Source of the DNA: Cytidiella melzeri
Taxonomy: Eukaryota > Basidiomycota > Agaricomycetes > Polyporales > Irpicaceae
Direction: 5' to 3'
Length of the DNA: 37,271 nucleotides
Assembly: GCA_022592445.1 (NCBI GenBank)
Contig: JABYQR010000418.1
Location: 1 to 37,271 of the forward strand
Of this stretch, positions 29,851-37,271 are shown in pieces. Below the pieces are notes generated by a model. That model ran no database searches and was not told the DNA's origin. It was given only the letters and a program-made list of their open reading frames with translations. The position numbers were made by a program, and so were the translations under genes. Position 1 is the first letter of the stretch, and each line of letters begins with the position of its first letter.

Positions 29851-30885
29851 GTGACAAACCAAGGGCTGTTCGAGCCTAAGGTGATGTTGTTTGGCATGAC
29901 CAACTCTCCGGCCACGTTTCAAGCAATGATGAATTCCATCTTTGCTGATCTCATTGCAGAAGGAAAGGTCTCGGTGTACTTAGATGACATCCTTGTCTTC
30001 AGTTCAGACATTACGGAACACCAGAAAATTGTTCATGAGGTGCTATCTCGACTTGAAGCCAACGACTTGTATCTTTGCCCCGAAAAATGCGAATTTGAAC
30101 AGTCACAAGTCGAGTACCTAGGTTTAATCATTGGTAACGGAAAGATCCGTATGGACTCGGGTAAAATAGAAGCTATCACCAATTGGCCGGTACCACAGAA
30201 CCTCCGTGATGTACGCGGCTTCATTGGATTTGCCAACTTCTACCGACGTTTCATCAAGGACTTTGCGCGGCATACTCGTCCTCTTCACGATCTCACCAAG
30301 AAAGACCAACCTTGGAAGTGGGGAGAAGCACAGCAGAACGCCTTTCAGATGCTCAAAGATGCATTCACTCAGGAACCTATTCTAGTCACATGGGAACCCG
30401 ATCGTCCCACACGTATTGAAGTTGATGCGTCTGGCTTTGCAACTGGAGGAGTTCTACTGCAGAAATTAGAGGATGGACAATGGCATCCAGTAGCGTTTCG
30501 GTCTCAGTCTATGACCGAAGCAGAACGGAACTATGAGATCTATGATCGAGAAATGCTCGCTATCATCAGAGCTCTCGAAGACTGGCGTCACTATCTAGAA
30601 GGATTACCCGCGCCCTTTGAGATCATCACAGATCATCAGAATCTGCAGTACTGGCGTACCGCCCAGGACCTGTCTAGACGACAAGCTCGGTGGTCTTTGT
30701 ATCTGAGCCGGTTTGACTTTGTTTTAACACACAAACCCGGAAAGACCCTTACTCAAGGCGACCCACTATCCCGGGTCAGAACCTTGGAAGTTTTGGATGC
30801 ATCAGACAACAAGGAACAAGTTGTGCTGAAACCCGAATACTTCCAGACAATAGCCGCCTCGAGTATTCCGGAGTCAGATCGTTAG
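29851..30885 (+). pseudogene. Gypsy-B RT catalytic core and RNase H (longest open piece)
   Basis: This 344-codon open piece has FGMTNSPATFQAMM, the catalytic YLDDILVFS, GFIGFANFYRRFIKDF and KKDQPWKWG. RNase H keeps its acidic residues in EVDASGFATGG, YEIYDREMLAII and ITDHQNLQYW, and the HKPGKTLTQGDPLSR tether. It matches Gypsy-A 1396-2817 throughout. The frame then ends at TAG 30883-30885 and the protein continues in another frame (LESRIKDISIREAE). Confidence 0.9.
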
Positions 30886-32095
30886 AGTCACGAATTAAAG
30901 ACATCAGTATTCGAGAAGCAGAGGTAGTCCAGGGACTAGCCAAACTTAGGAAGGATGGACCCCGGAAGTTGACTGACGGCGGACTTGAGTGGGAAGAAGA
31001 CAATGGACTAGTGTACTACAAAGGGAAGCTGTACATTCCAAAGGACCAGAAGTCCACAGGGAGATTGTACGACGATGCCATGATGCGCTACCAGCAGGAC
31101 ATCCCGGCAAACACGCAACCTTGGAACTAGTCACACGGCATTATTGGTGGCCTCGCATGGCATCATTTGTAGAACAATACGTCCTCGGATGTGACAAATG
31201 TTAGCTAACCAAACCGGCACAGCACCTGGTTGCCCCAATACAGCCCATCAAAGTACCAGACGGACCTTGGCAGGTGGTTGGTGTAGACTTAGTCGGACCA
31301 CTCCCACGCAGTAACGGTTTTGACATGATTGCCGTGTGCACAGACTTGTACAGCAAACAAACACATGTAATCCCAACTCAGTCTACTGTCACAGCGGACG
31401 GTATAGCCAACCTTCACATCAGAGAGGTGTTCAGGCTCCACGGCATTCCCCGACAGTTTATATCCAATAGAGGACCCCAGTTTGCAGCTCGTGTCATGCA
31501 AGCGTTGTACAAACGGCTAGGCATCACTGGCGCTATGACTACCGCTTACCACCCTCAGGCCAATGGTCAAATGGAAAGAACCAATGAAGAGGTAGCAAAG
31601 ATTCTACAACTCTTTGTTGACCAACGACAAGATGATTGGGCAGAATACATCCCAGTGGCTGAATTCGCCATCAACTCCCGGGTCAACTTATCTACTCAGT
31701 ACTCTCCGTTTGAAGTCATGTACGGGTACCTACCGGAATTTACCATCCCCATTGGTTGTTAAAGTTGCATGCCGAACCTGGACGCACGTCTAGAAAAGCT
31801 CAGACAGGTTCGGGCAGAAGCCAAAGCTGCCTTGCGTCTATCTAAGGAAAAGATGGCCAAAGCTTCCGCATACACCCGCAGAACTATTCCAGTCTTCAAG
31901 GAAGGGGACCTCGTGTGGTTGTCTTCTAAGAACGTCAAAGTACATCAGCAGTCTGACAAGCTAGGGCCTAGACAGCTTGGTCCATTCACAGTTCTTCAGA
32001 AAACTGGTGAACATACATATCGGATCAAACTCAAATCCGGATATTGTATTCACGACAACATCAACGTTGAACAGCTATCTCCGTGTAGATGGTAG
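30886..32095 (+). pseudogene. Gypsy-B integrase
   Basis: The zinc-binding domain has HREIVRRCHDALPAGHPGKH and CDKC. The catalytic core shows GVDLVGPLPRSNGFD (first Asp), FISNRGPQFAARV (second site, where the expected Asp is Asn) and YHPQANGQMERTNEEV (Glu). The C-terminal part has the GPY/F-like module LGPRQLGPFTVLQKTGEHTY, then ENI..VEQLSPCRW and the stop at 32093-32095. No chromodomain follows. In-frame stops lie at 31202-31204 and 31760-31762. The Asp-to-Asn change (GAT to AAT) alone should abolish strand transfer. Confidence 0.88.
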
Positions 32096-32131
32096 AGTCG
32101 CTGGTCTTAGTTCATCGAGGCAATGAATTTT

Positions 32132-32144
32132 AGGAGGGGGGTAA
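32132..32144 (+). promoter_or_regulatory. Polypurine tract of Gypsy-B
   Basis: AGGAGGGGGGTAA lies immediately before the TGACATGG that opens the 3' LTR, only 36 bp after the integrase stop. Confidence 0.75.
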
Positions 32145-32160
32145 TGACATGGATAGTCAG

Positions 32161-32465
32161 TGTCACGGAGACAAAGCTTGACGTAACAAAAAGGGACATG
32201 ATGTGGACAACAACAAAAAGGTGGTGGCAGGCATGAAGCACAGTGCTCTCACCAGCTATCAGACTTTATGCAGGTTGCTAGCCCAGTAAAAACCAAGTTA
32301 GTATTGTGACTACTAGCTATGTAGTACAAGAGGGGGTTGCTTAACTAGCCCAGTAAAGGCCAAGAGGTCGAGATGGGGGAAGGAGCATACATGCAGCAGT
32401 ATATATAGACTTCAGGCACCTGCGCACAGACCATGTTAAGGGCAGGCGTTGCAAGAAGCCGTGTG
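32161..32465 (-). mobile_element. Gypsy-A LTR fragment (3' part)
   Basis: It starts at the LTR 3' end (TGTCACGG on plus, 32161), directly after 14 bp of the Gypsy-B 3' LTR, and runs to about 32465. It keeps the primer segment (32374-32365, ATCTCGACCT on minus) and the TATA box near 32401. Like the right copy it has both arms of the 20-bp direct repeat. The rest of this LTR and of the Gypsy-B LTR is gone, so a deletion followed or accompanied the insertion. Confidence 0.8.
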
Positions 32466-32711
32466 CACCTGGACCTCACACATCAGTAACCTAATCTACA
32501 TGTCATGCGGGCCGAATTTAAGCTATGTAGCGCATACTACCAGTTAAACAATGGATAATGTCGTTTATTCCGTGTAGGGTAAGGGGCCAAAGTCTGCAGA
32601 TCAGACAGTTATCTAGCTATGATATCAGCACGCACGTGATGTCCTTATCAATCAGCATACGGTTGGCTTCTCATGCCCGAGTTACTGCCCGACCACCATA
32701 TGTCATCCCAT
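32466..32711. other. No recognisable feature
   Basis: Unique-looking spacer with no supported feature. Confidence 0.4.
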
Positions 32712-33061
32712 CATAGCTGAGTGTCATTGACACTTCCCTTCTTTCCTCTCATCAAAACTGAGTGTCAGTGACGTGCCTCTCCTTTCCTCCAATCAACACT
32801 CCCTCTCTACCTTCCCAGCGTCTTTCTTCATCAAAACTGAGTGTCAATGTTGCGCCTGTCCATTCCTTCCATCAATGCTCCCTCCTCATTGCTCCCCCAC
32901 CTTACCAGTGCCTCCCTCCATCAAAACGGAGTGTCATTGACGTTCCTCTCCATTCCTCCCATCAACTCTCTTTCCCCATTGCTCCCCTGCCTTCCCAGTG
33001 CCTTCCCCCATCAAAACCGAGTGCTCCCCTCAATCAATACTGTGTGCTGTCCTGTCAGTGA
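32712..33061 (+). repeat. Minisatellite, 79-90 bp units, with a repeated reading frame
   Basis: CATCAAAAC-GAGTGTCA blocks recur with ATCAAAAC at 32750, 32830, 32920 and 33010 (spacing 80, 90, 90). The units are C/T-rich. A frame from 32762 to 33061 repeats about 30 residues per unit (LPPSK-SV-DVPLHSSHQ, then PIAPLPSQC). The 90-bp spacing keeps the frame, which may be chance. No gene family recognised. Confidence 0.7.
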
Positions 33062-33770
33062 CATGCGCCAACCCCTGCCTCCCTCAAATTCCTTCCATCA
33101 TAAAGTCCCACCCTTCTACCCTCTATCCCAGTATGCTTCTGCTGTCAAACATGCGCATGCTGTCACCATGGGGCAAATTGTTCTGATAGTAATTTTATTG
33201 ATATTTGGCATCAGTACGCCGCTGTCAACTGTGTGATTCATTGAGACACGCTGTTTATGAGCTTTGTGATCCGTGAGTTTGCAGGCATCCTGTCAACATT
33301 TCAAGAACATGTCTCCGTCTTACTGTTCAATTCATGTATTTTGTTGCTCTATCACCCTTGATTGCATAGGCAAGCCGTGGTTCCTTTATAGTGTACATGT
33401 ATTGAGGGGCATGAGACATTCACTGCACGTTAGCCCTGAATTCCCATCGTGGATATTGCGTGTATATGAGTGATATCCACCCGATATCCACTCTATATCC
33501 ATTCACATTTATTTCCATGCAATAAAAATGTAATATCCATATAAGCTCCCATAACTATAATCCAGATCTGCAAGGAGCGCCTGTCGGCAGTACTTGTAAG
33601 CACGATTATATCCTGCGGCCGGCTCATCAGCAATTGACGCATCAGGAGCATCCAAATTGAGCAGGCATCGGCCGCTTCTGATTACATAACACTTTGGTGA
33701 TGGCAACTGAACTGGATGGCTCAGCTGAGAACAACGGCATCGCTTTCAACATCGCACCAAGACACTCACA
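33062..33770. other. No recognisable gene; short TATCCA repeats
   Basis: The spacer before the candidate gene holds several ATATCCA words (33472-33540). Its last ~100 bp may contain the promoter of the gene that follows, but no TATA box is clear. Confidence 0.4.
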
Positions 33771-34277
33771 ATGTCAGAAGCACCACTGGAATCTCAGCTT
33801 GCTTGGAACAAGGTCGAGCCAGTCATTCAGGGCAATCTGGACTCGCACGCTGCCCTTAAGCAAGTGATTTTGTTGGCAGAATCTTTTGTTGCACTCAAAG
33901 ACGGCTTCAATGGCAACAATAACATGTCCGCCAACATTGTCGATTTTGCCTGCACGGTAGAGATGTGTATCACTCAGGCATGCATGGTAACCAGCGTGCA
34001 AGAGCTTTCCTTTGCATGCCAGAAGCTTGTGAAGTCTGTCGAGCTTCTTTGGCAGCGGCACACCAAGCATATATGCATGCAATCGTAAGTACAAATGTAT
34101 CTGCAGTTAACGCAATAACTGATGTTTGTCTTGTTGATGTCAAGAACCTCCCTGGCTCTGCCGGAAACTGTCAATATCTGTGGTTTGCCTGCACAGTGCT
34201 CTCTCACTCGCTACAAGTGAGTATCATGAATTTGGTATGCACTCTCATATGCATGTCTGAAGATCAATAGACAAACT
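33771..34277 (+). CDS. Candidate host gene, three exons, cut by Gypsy-A (partial)
   Basis: An ATG in good context (CACAATGTC) opens exon 1 (33771-34084). Intron 1 is 34085-34144 (GTAAGT...TCAAG, 60 bp, with an ATAACTGAT branch-like site). Exon 2 is 34145-34216 and intron 2 is 34217-34270 (GTGAGT...AATAG, 54 bp). Exon 3 starts at 34271, but after 7 bp the Gypsy-A LTR begins. The joined frame stays open through both junctions for about 129 codons. The product is helical and slightly acidic (QLAWNKVEPVIQGNLD, LLAESFVALKDGFNG, ELSFACQKLVKSVELLW). I do not recognise it. Two well-formed introns argue for a real gene. Confidence 0.45.
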
Positions 34278-35034
34278 TGTCATGGATGGCCTGACTAGCC
34301 CTTAATTTTCGCAATTTACCTCTTGTTTTTATCTGTAAAACTCCGGGCTACAACCTAGTTTCAATTCTCTCTGCATAAACTCCTTTGCACGTCTATTAAG
34401 CGCCCGTATCACGTGGCTTAGACGCTCCACACGGTCACATTACTTGCTACTACGTCACACTGGCATGTGACTTAGCTTAAGTAAGACCACATGGCTACAG
34501 ACACATGGCTCAGCCCATAGCTAGGGTTTGACGTCATAGATACCATCCACATGGGCTCCTTATTGTTCTTTCCCTATTGTTCTCTTTATGGAAGGATGTT
34601 CTCACAGGTGTGGGAATGGAATACAATAGTTGGTCTCCTTTTAGATAGATTCTCTCACGGGTAGAGTTCTTGGCAAGGTCTAGATAATAGCTATTGTTCT
34701 CCTTTAGGTAGTTCTTTTGTTCTTCGTTCCCATGGCTTCTTGCAAAGCCTGCCCTCAACATGGTCTGTGCGCAGGTCCCTGAAGTCTATATAAGCAGCTA
34801 CATGTACGCTCCTAGCCCCCATCTCGACCTCTTGGTCTTTACTGGGCTAGGTAAGCCACACCCCTCTTGTACTACATAGCGAGTAGTATCAATGCTAACT
34901 TGGTCTTTACTGGGCTAGATTTCTGAATAAGCTCGATAGCTGGTGAACGCATTGTGCTTCACGCCTGCCACCACCTCCTCGTCGACATCCACATCGTGTC
35001 CCTGTTTGTCACGTCGAGCCCTGTCTCCGTGTCA
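34278..35034 (+). mobile_element. Gypsy-A 5' LTR, 757 bp
   Basis: It runs from TGTCATGGATGG (34278) to GTGTCA (35034), where the left copy has GTGACA. TATATAAG is at 34787-34794 and the primer segment ATCTCGACCT at 34821-34830, 34 nt later. CTTGGTCTTTACTGGGCTAG occurs twice, at 34831 and 34899. CCTATTGTTCTC at 34573-34584 fits the Rox1-type HMG-box consensus. Confidence 0.9.
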
Positions 35035-35036
35035 TT

Positions 35037-35046
35037 AGGTCGAGAT
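35037..35046 (+). promoter_or_regulatory. Primer-binding site of Gypsy-A right copy
   Basis: AGGTCGAGAT, two bases after the LTR, is the exact complement of ATCTCGACCT at 34821-34830. Confidence 0.75.
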
Positions 35047-35152
35047 CGTTGTGTAACCCCTGGGTTTATATCTCCTCCCCCACCGTTTACAAAAGTTTAT
35101 TCCTGTTTGACGAGTACGTCTCCGGTCTCATCATACCGTTGAGCTACCACTT

Positions 35153-35917
35153 ATGTCGACCGTTTGAACCCCCCTGCGTTGTCTAGTGCCTAAGGACACG
35201 CGCACCCGTTTGTCTAAGGACCTCACTACCAACGAGTCTCAGCTCAAGAGGTGCCTCCCGCCTTCCTTCTTTGACGCTCTCGCTGCCAAGCGAAAGAGCG
35301 GTCAACCTCATCGCTGGTCTGACAAAGACCTGGTCGCCGTTGCCGACTACGTCTCCAAGAAACCGCCAGTGAAAGGCATCACTCTCACCGTCCCCTCGTA
35401 CGAGGAAAATCGACAACTTCGCGCTTCTGCCAGAGCATACGGAGAACGCGTTGCCGAAGAACGTGCTCGCACCTTAGCAGAGCAACGTATCCACAAGCCC
35501 ACACTCTCTGAGCGGCTTTCCAAGCTCCCTGCACCCACTCTCGCTCCCGCTGCACCAAAACCGGTACTCCTTGATTTCAAAAAGTTGTCATCAGTCGACC
35601 TCATAGGCATCTTCAAGCCTAAGCTCACCGCTGTCCACACACGACTACAAGCTCTCACTGAGCTTCAAGAACTTCTCCATTGCGCGGACCCCGACCACCG
35701 CCGCGCTCTGCTTCACCTCGTCAATAAAGTCAACCGCTTCCTCAATCGACTTGACAAACTCGCGCCAGTCACAGCAGACCGCGAGTGGCAACTTCTAGAC
35801 TGGGGTTGCAAGGCAATTGGGAAGATTTCGTTTAAACAGCTTCGCAAGAATTATAGCAAAGTTCTTGCCCAGCTTAACATAGTCAATAGAGATAGCTACT
35901 TCGACTGGATTAGATAG
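35153..35917 (+). CDS. ORF0 of Gypsy-A, nearly intact (~254 codons)
   Basis: The ATG at 35153 is followed by one in-frame TGA (35165-35167); from VPKDTRTRL (35186) the frame is open to TAG at 35915-35917. Blocks: KRCLPPSFFDALAAKRKSG, RWSDKDLVAVADYVSKKPP, LTVPSYEENRQLRASARAYG, KPTLSERLSKLPAP, PVLLDFKKLSSVDLIG, PKLTAVHTRLQALTELQEL, DREWQLLDWGCKAIG and SFKQLRKNYSKVLAQLN. It is charged and probably mostly helical, with a Pro/Ala-rich linker near the middle. Homologous frames stand at the same place in the left Gypsy-A copy and in Gypsy-B, so selection has kept it through the split of the two families. I know of no domain match. It might act as an accessory Gag-like or nucleic-acid-binding protein, but nothing in the sequence proves that. 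Confidence 0.65.
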
Positions 35918-36033
35918 TCCAGAAAGTTTTGCCTGCCACAATTTGTGATAATTGCATCCACTTCTTTGATTCGAGCGCGGTCACAGACGACCACTTCTAC
36001 TAAGAAAATCGACGACTCATCACCAAAGAAGAC

Positions 36034-37271
36034 ATGGACCCCAACCAGCCCGCTGCCCCTGCTGCTCCAGCTGCCCCAGTTGCCAATTTGAGCCAGCAAG
36101 ACGTCCTAAATATACTGGGCGTCCTGTCACAAAGGATGATTGACCTCACCAATCAAGTGGCTGCTTTGGCAGCCGTTCAGGCACCAGCCGTTGCCGCGGC
36201 CACGCATACGTCCCGAGAACGGAGTATTGTCGAGAAGCCCGTCTCGTTTTAAGGGAAAAACGTCGTCAGAAGCCAGGCTCTTCCGACACGCGTTCATCGT
36301 CTGGGCGCAGAATCAGGGCAAAGCATTCTTCCAGCAGGATGCCCAAGGACAAGTCCGGCTGGATAACAACGGCGCGAGGATCTTTGATCCTCACAAACTC
36401 ATCACCAGCGCCCTGTCCTTCATGCAGGAAGACGCAGCTGATTGGGCTCGTCCTCACATCGAGGAGCTAGCCAATAGCAAACCAGCATTTGGAAATGACT
36501 GGGACACGTTTATCGAGGCCTTCAAGGCAAAGTTTGAGCCTATTGACGCGGTTATGGAGGCCAAGACTAAGGTTACCGGCATGAAGCAGGGTAACAAGAC
36601 ATTCGCCGCCCACATCTCGGAGTTCGAGACCTGGGCCCCTCGCACTGGCTGGAGCCAGCAGGACCTTTTCGACCGTCTCAAGTCGAGCTTGAGTACGGAA
36701 TACCTTCAGCGCGTCTCTTATTTCCAGACCCGCGCCACAACCTACGATGCACTGAAGGACCAGTGCAAGGCAGTAGATGCTCAGCTGGCCGATCTACGCA
36801 ACAGCACGGGGAAAGTCATGGTAGACAGTTCCTCGGGACATGGCAAGTCCCACCAGCAAGCGTTCCGCGACCCCAATGCGATGGAGATCGACGCATCCCG
36901 TTTCTCCGCCTCGTTCGACTCGCTCTTTGCGGGTCTAGGCAAACAGGAGATCTTCCAGAAATGGAAGAAGGAGATGAGCAAGCGCTGCTCGGTTTGCGGA
37001 TCTGAGAGTCACAAGAAGAGGGACTCGAAGCACCCCGATGACCCGGTCTGCAACCACTGCGGTGGCACCGGTCACTGGGGGGCAGTTTGCCTGAAACGGC
37101 TTCAAGGTGTCCCTAAGGGGCAAAAAGTCGCTGCGACCTCGTCGACCTCGTCGACCACTACTGCGCCAAAGCAAGACGCATCCAATGACAAGGATGCTAA
37201 GATTGCTGCTCTCAAGGACATGCTGGACATCCAGAAAAAGCAAATGGATGAGATGGCAGCCAAAATCAACG
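36034..37271 (+). pseudogene. Gypsy-A gag, right copy (frameshifted, 3' end off the window)
   Basis: The ATG at 36034 follows RLITKED, as in the left copy. The first 72 codons end at TAA 36250-36252 because TTT-AAG has gained one T (36247-36250). In the +1 frame the protein continues open to the window edge: SSEARLFRHAFIVWAQNQG, SALSFMQEDAADWARPHIEE, AFKAKFEPIDAV, FAAHISEFETWAPRTGW, AMEIDASRFSASF and the Cys boxes CSVCGSESH and CNHCGGTGHWGAVC. The codon that is TAG in the left copy is CAG here (SYFQT). Upstream in frame, CDNCIHFFD is present, but about 120 bp are missing after DDHF and a TAA follows. Confidence 0.85.

Larger units (their letters stand above)
25424..32158 (+). mobile_element. 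Gypsy-B element, near full length, inactive
   Basis: The order is 5' LTR (25424-26154), primer-binding site, ORF0, Cys/His segment, gag, protease, RT, RNase H, integrase, polypurine tract (32132-32144) and the first 14 bp of the 3' LTR. The rest of the 3' LTR was lost where a Gypsy-A LTR fragment abuts. All coding parts carry stops or frameshifts. It is a distinct family from Gypsy-A: LTRs and most nucleotides differ, but the gene order and the protein motifs, including ORF0, correspond. Confidence 0.9.
34278..37271 (+). mobile_element. Gypsy-A, right copy, 5' part (runs off the window)
   Basis: LTR, primer-binding site, ORF0 and gag are present, in the orientation opposite to the left copy. 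It is the least damaged Gypsy-A sequence here. ORF0 has one early stop and gag one frameshift, plus a deletion in the upstream Cys/His segment. It is inserted 7 bp into exon 3 of the candidate gene at 33771. The window ends a few codons before the expected gag stop, so pol is not seen. Confidence 0.92.

Noticed and set aside
32096..32131. Chromodomain at the end of Gypsy-B integrase
   Set aside because: Only 36 bp separate the integrase stop from the polypurine tract, so there is no room for one.
35035..35055. tRNA-type primer-binding site
   Set aside because: The sequence after the LTR does not begin with TGG and fits the element's own 5' RNA segment instead.
1..37271. tRNA, rRNA, centromere or origin features
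   Set aside because: I looked for tRNA-like A/B boxes with clover-leaf arms and rRNA cores by eye and found none that I could support.

Overview
The window reads as a transposon graveyard from a filamentous basidiomycete, probably an agaricomycete. Three things suggest this: short spliceosomal introns of about 50-60 bp, a multicopy protein family that I recognise from agaricomycete genomes, and Gypsy elements of a fungal type. I see no intact housekeeping gene, no rRNA or tRNA gene and no CRISPR array. Almost everything is a broken mobile element, many of them nested. The names Gypsy-A, Gypsy-B, LTR-C and element D are working labels for this window only.

Layout. 1-1401: 3' end of a Copia element (+) with a complete 523-bp LTR, inserted into the integrase of a Gypsy-A element (-) that runs from 1402 to 6990. 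Gypsy-A itself sits in element D copy 1 (6991-8893). 8976-11454: a decayed, intron-containing gene of the agaricomycete family, carrying a solo LTR-C (10429-11121, perfect 5-bp target duplication) inside an intron. 11455-13260: a CpG-rich block unlike its neighbours, with a promoter-like TATA region and a Cys/Pro-rich frame. 13690-14288: truncated LTR-C (+). 15160-17703: inverted copies of element D, one with a 658-bp insertion flanked by an 8-bp direct repeat. 18237-18770: an unidentified reading frame (-). 19100-19655: a diverged Gypsy-A-like LTR (-). 19789-23209: two direct copies of element D with a 143-bp tandem repeat. 23682-24350: LTR-C (-), next to a membrane-protein-like remnant. 25424-32158: an almost full-length but dead Gypsy-B element (+). 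32161-32465: Gypsy-A LTR fragment. 32712-33061: a 79-90-bp minisatellite. 33771-34277: a candidate host gene with two introns, cut by the 5' LTR of a second Gypsy-A (+) that runs off the right edge (34278-37271).

How the parts work together. Gypsy-A and Gypsy-B share one plan: LTR, a primer-binding site two bases after the LTR, an extra upstream frame (here called ORF0), a Cys/His segment in the gag frame, gag with zinc knuckles, then protease, RT, RNase H and integrase. The primer-binding site is complementary to a 10-nt segment in the LTR about 34 nt downstream of the TATA box, and the pairing covaries between the two families. This is the signature of Tf1/sushi-type self-priming. The best leads are that covariation, the conserved ORF0, element D with its nucleosome-sized tandem repeat, and regularly spaced motif arrays in the LTR promoters (bZIP-like ATGAGTCAT in Copia, HMG-box-like ATTGTT in Gypsy-B, a 10-bp-period GAAC array in LTR-C).
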